From NCBI GenBank assembly GCA_030603275.1, contig JAUVYB010000014.1:1-34318 (forward strand): DNA of 34,318 nucleotides. Reading direction: 5' to 3'. The stretch is from Deltaproteobacteria bacterium. GTDB taxonomy: Bacteria > Chloroflexota > Dehalococcoidia > Dehalococcoidales > BS750m-G39. Each line of letters starts with the position of its first letter. Within the stretch, counting starts at the first letter, position 1. A model generated the notes under the pieces. That model was not told the origin of the DNA. It saw only the letters and a list, made by a program, of their open reading frames with translations, and searched no databases. Shown here in pieces: positions 32,806 through 34,318 of this stretch. Both the position numbers and the translations under genes were made by a program.

Positions 32806-33563
32806 GCGAGCTGGCTGTTTTTAATGTTCTCATCGCCGGCTGGTTTTCACTGGCGGCGGTAGTCTTTCTATCCCTGCTGTTCTTCGCCGCCCCGTATGGC
32901 CGCCACGTCCGCCGTGGCTGGGGTCTGGCCATCAACAACAGGCTGGGCTGGGTTATCATGGAAGCGGTGGCGCCGGTGGCCTTCGCCGTGTGCTTTGTCC
33001 TCGGCGGCAACCCCAATACCGTTACAACACTGGTCTTCCTGGGATTGTGGCAGGCCCATTACCTGCACCGGGCTTTTATCTACCCCTTTAGTCTGCGCAG
33101 CCGGAGCCGGGGGATGCCGCTGCTCGTTATTAGCTTTGGCTTTCTGTTCAACACGGTGAACGGCTACCTCAACGGGCGCCACATTTTCTGTTTCTCCGGC
33201 GGCTACGGCAACCAGTGGCTGGGGGACCCGCGGTTTATCGCCGGAGTGGCCCTGTTTATCACCGGTTTCATCATCAACCGGCAGGCCGACCGGATTCTGG
33301 GTAGCTTAAGCAAATCGGCCGACTCCGGTTATAAGATTCCGTATGGCGGGCTTTACCGCTGGATATCGTGCCCTAACTACCTGGGGGAGATTATTATATG
33401 GCTGGGCTGGGCGGTGGCGACCTGGTCGCTGCCGGGGCTGGCATTTGCCGTTTGGACGCTGGCTAATCTGGTGCCCCGCGCCCGTTCCCACCACGCCTGG
33501 TACCGGCAGCGCTTTCCGGATTATCCGCACCGGCGCCGGGCGCTTTTGCCGGGGATATGGTAG
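32802..33563 (+). CDS. Steroid 5-alpha-reductase-like membrane protein
   Basis: A 253-residue polytopic protein with about six or seven helices. The C-terminal third carries the 3-oxo-5-alpha-steroid 4-dehydrogenase (PF02544) pattern: SGYKIPYGGLYRWISCPNYL near residues 176-195, GEIIIWLGWAVATWS, then RARSHHAWYRQRFPDYPHRR near the end. QAHYLHRAFIYPF near 85 is also typical. The family reduces C=C bonds next to a carbonyl in steroids, or in long-chain enoyl-CoA and polyprenols. TTG start; the SD is poor but the start overlaps the SDR stop, indicating coupling. Few anaerobic bacteria are known to use this family, so the real substrate is an open question. Confidence 0.87.
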   Translation: MSELAVFNVLIAGWFSLAAVVFLSLLFFAAPYGRHVRRGWGLAINNRLGWVIMEAVAPVAFAVCFVLGGNPNTVTTLVFLGLWQAHYLHRAFIYPFSLRSRSRGMPLLVISFGFLFNTVNGYLNGRHIFCFSGGYGNQWLGDPRFIAGVALFITGFIINRQADRILGSLSKSADSGYKIPYGGLYRWISCPNYLGEIIIWLGWAVATWSLPGLAFAVWTLANLVPRARSHHAWYRQRFPDYPHRRRALLPGIW

Positions 33564-33574
33564 GGGGGAGTTTT

Positions 33575-34225
33575 TCTACCCACCCTCCCGCCCACATAAG
33601 CTGCGCTTCTGAAACTTTTTGGGTTTATGCCCCCAACCCCATTTTAAACCAGTGTTTTTCTTTCCCGCTCTGACCCACCCTAAAGAGGTGATACCTCTCT
33701 TCCACTCTGGGGAGTTATGCCCCGCACCCCTCCTTATTTGACGGTTCTCTTTTTTCCCACCCTCCCACCCTATAGAGGTTTCAACTCTCTCACTGTGGGA
33801 GGTTATTCCCCCAACCCCGCTTTTTCGGAGGTGTGTTGAGGTATATTATTTATTTTGGGTGGGGGGAAAAGGGGAGGGTCTGGCCTGATTTTTAGAGTGC
33901 GTTTTGTGTCCCGCCCTCCCGCCCTAAAGAAGTGATACTTCTATTAAATTCATCTTAGGGGGAGTGGGGAAAAGGGGGGATAATCTAACGGGGGTGTTTA
34001 AGAGGGGGCAGAGCCATGAATTTAGGGGGTTTAAGGGGGACGAAGTCCCCCTTTTTATATTATTATTCCCCTTCCCCTTGGCAAGGGGAAGGGGATAAAG
34101 GGGATAGGGTTTCCTTAAATAATATAAAAAATAATTGGGTTGGGGAGGGGTAAAAAGGGCTTTAGCCCGCTTCCATTAAGGGTGGCGGGCGGGAAAAGAT
34201 ATAAAACGGAGTGGGGGGAAATAGC
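33575..34225. repeat. Intergenic hairpin repeat tract, copy 6 (largest)
   Basis: About 650 bp with no gene. Modules are AAGC-TGC-GCTT at 33598-33608, AGAGGT-GAT-ACCTCT at 33684-33698, an imperfect one at 33774-33788, AGAAGT-GAT-ACTTCT at 33928-33942, several GGGG..CCCC hairpins (near 33715 and 33797), AAGGGGGAC-GAA-GTCCCCCTT at 34033-34053, CCCCTTCCCCTT-GGC-AAGGGGAAGGGG at 34068-34094, and GGGTGGCGGGCGGG near 34180. CCCACCCTCCCGCCC-type segments precede most of the palindromes. Confidence 0.8.
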
Positions 34226-34236
34226 CCCCAAAATCA

Positions 34237-34266
34237 TTGTCATGGGGTTATCCTTTGCTTTATAAT
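34237..34266 (+). promoter_or_regulatory. Promoter, leaderless, for the P-loop gene
   Basis: TTGTCA at 34237-34242 and TATAAT at 34261-34266 (18-bp spacer). The GTG start lies 7 nt after the -10 box, so the RNA should begin at or next to the start codon. Confidence 0.65.
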
Positions 34267-34273
34267 AAACCCC

Positions 34274-34318
34274 GTGAAAGTCGTCTCAATTGTGGGCATG
34301 ACCGGAGCCGGTAAATCA
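34274..34318 (+). CDS. P-loop nucleotide-binding protein, 5' end only
   Basis: Fifteen codons before the window ends, reading VKVVSIVGMTGAGKS after a GTG start. The G-M-T-G-A-G-K-S run is a Walker A motif at the very N-terminus, as in small nucleotide kinases and dephospho-CoA-kinase-like proteins. The family cannot be decided from this. There is no SD, and a promoter immediately upstream fits leaderless expression. Confidence 0.6.
   Translation, partial: MKVVSIVGMTGAGKS

Noticed and set aside
33575-34225. CRISPR array
   Set aside because: Repeats are of several kinds, palindromic, irregularly spaced and not separated by uniform spacers, and there are no cas genes.

Overview
The window reads as a chromosomal segment of a strictly anaerobic Chloroflexota bacterium, most likely of the Dehalococcoidia lineage. 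That placement is an inference. It rests on the gene set: a DUF5679 zinc ribbon, rubrerythrin, a benzoyl-CoA-pathway dehydrogenase/hydrolase pair, a TAXI-type TRAP importer, a large SRP RNA with an Alu domain, and intergenic spacers packed with G/C-rich hairpin repeats. No phylogeny could be run.

Left part, 1-9.1 kb, is accessory in character and looks less G+C-rich than the rest. It opens with the 3' end of a DUF5679 gene and its terminator. An operon follows with a phenylacetate-CoA-ligase-like adenylate-forming enzyme, a TAXI binding lipoprotein and a fused TRAP permease; together they suggest uptake and CoA activation of an organic acid. Then come a convergent radical-SAM/SPASM gene and an inhibitory-type serpin lipoprotein. 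The serpin lies between two copies of a tRNA 3'-end fragment. Beyond it is a small HTH-like gene with about a dozen CTACC-type sites upstream, and a third tRNA scar, the 3' half of tRNA-Lys(TTT).

Middle part, 9.1-24 kb, is housekeeping. rsmI, a small CxxC protein, metG, tatD and a polyprenyl diphosphate synthase run on the plus strand. ftsH, moaE and an ABC-2 exporter (ATPase and permease) run on the minus strand. Next are an endonuclease-IV-like gene, rsfS (apparent CTG start), ndk, and the minus-strand set thiL-tsaE-tsaB-thioesterase. A low-GC Fic protein with its own strong promoter and ATGATT sites interrupts this section.

Right part, 24-34.3 kb, holds a metallophosphoesterase; the had-oah(bamA) pair that completes the ring-opening end of the benzoyl-CoA pathway; the SRP RNA next to rsmA; ispE; rubrerythrin; a CCA-adding-type nucleotidyltransferase; a 3-beta-HSD-like SDR overlapping a steroid-5-alpha-reductase-like membrane protein; and the start of a P-loop protein at the edge.

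Two themes cut across the window. First, a family of modular intergenic hairpins recurs in at least six spacers. Its stems change by paired substitutions between copies, and one copy has its loop inverted. Second, several genes (nfo-like, thiL, cca-like, SDR, metallophosphoesterase, the P-loop gene) have a -10 box, usually of the extended TGnTATAAT kind, only 6-12 nt from the start codon and no Shine-Dalgarno sequence. This suggests leaderless transcription.
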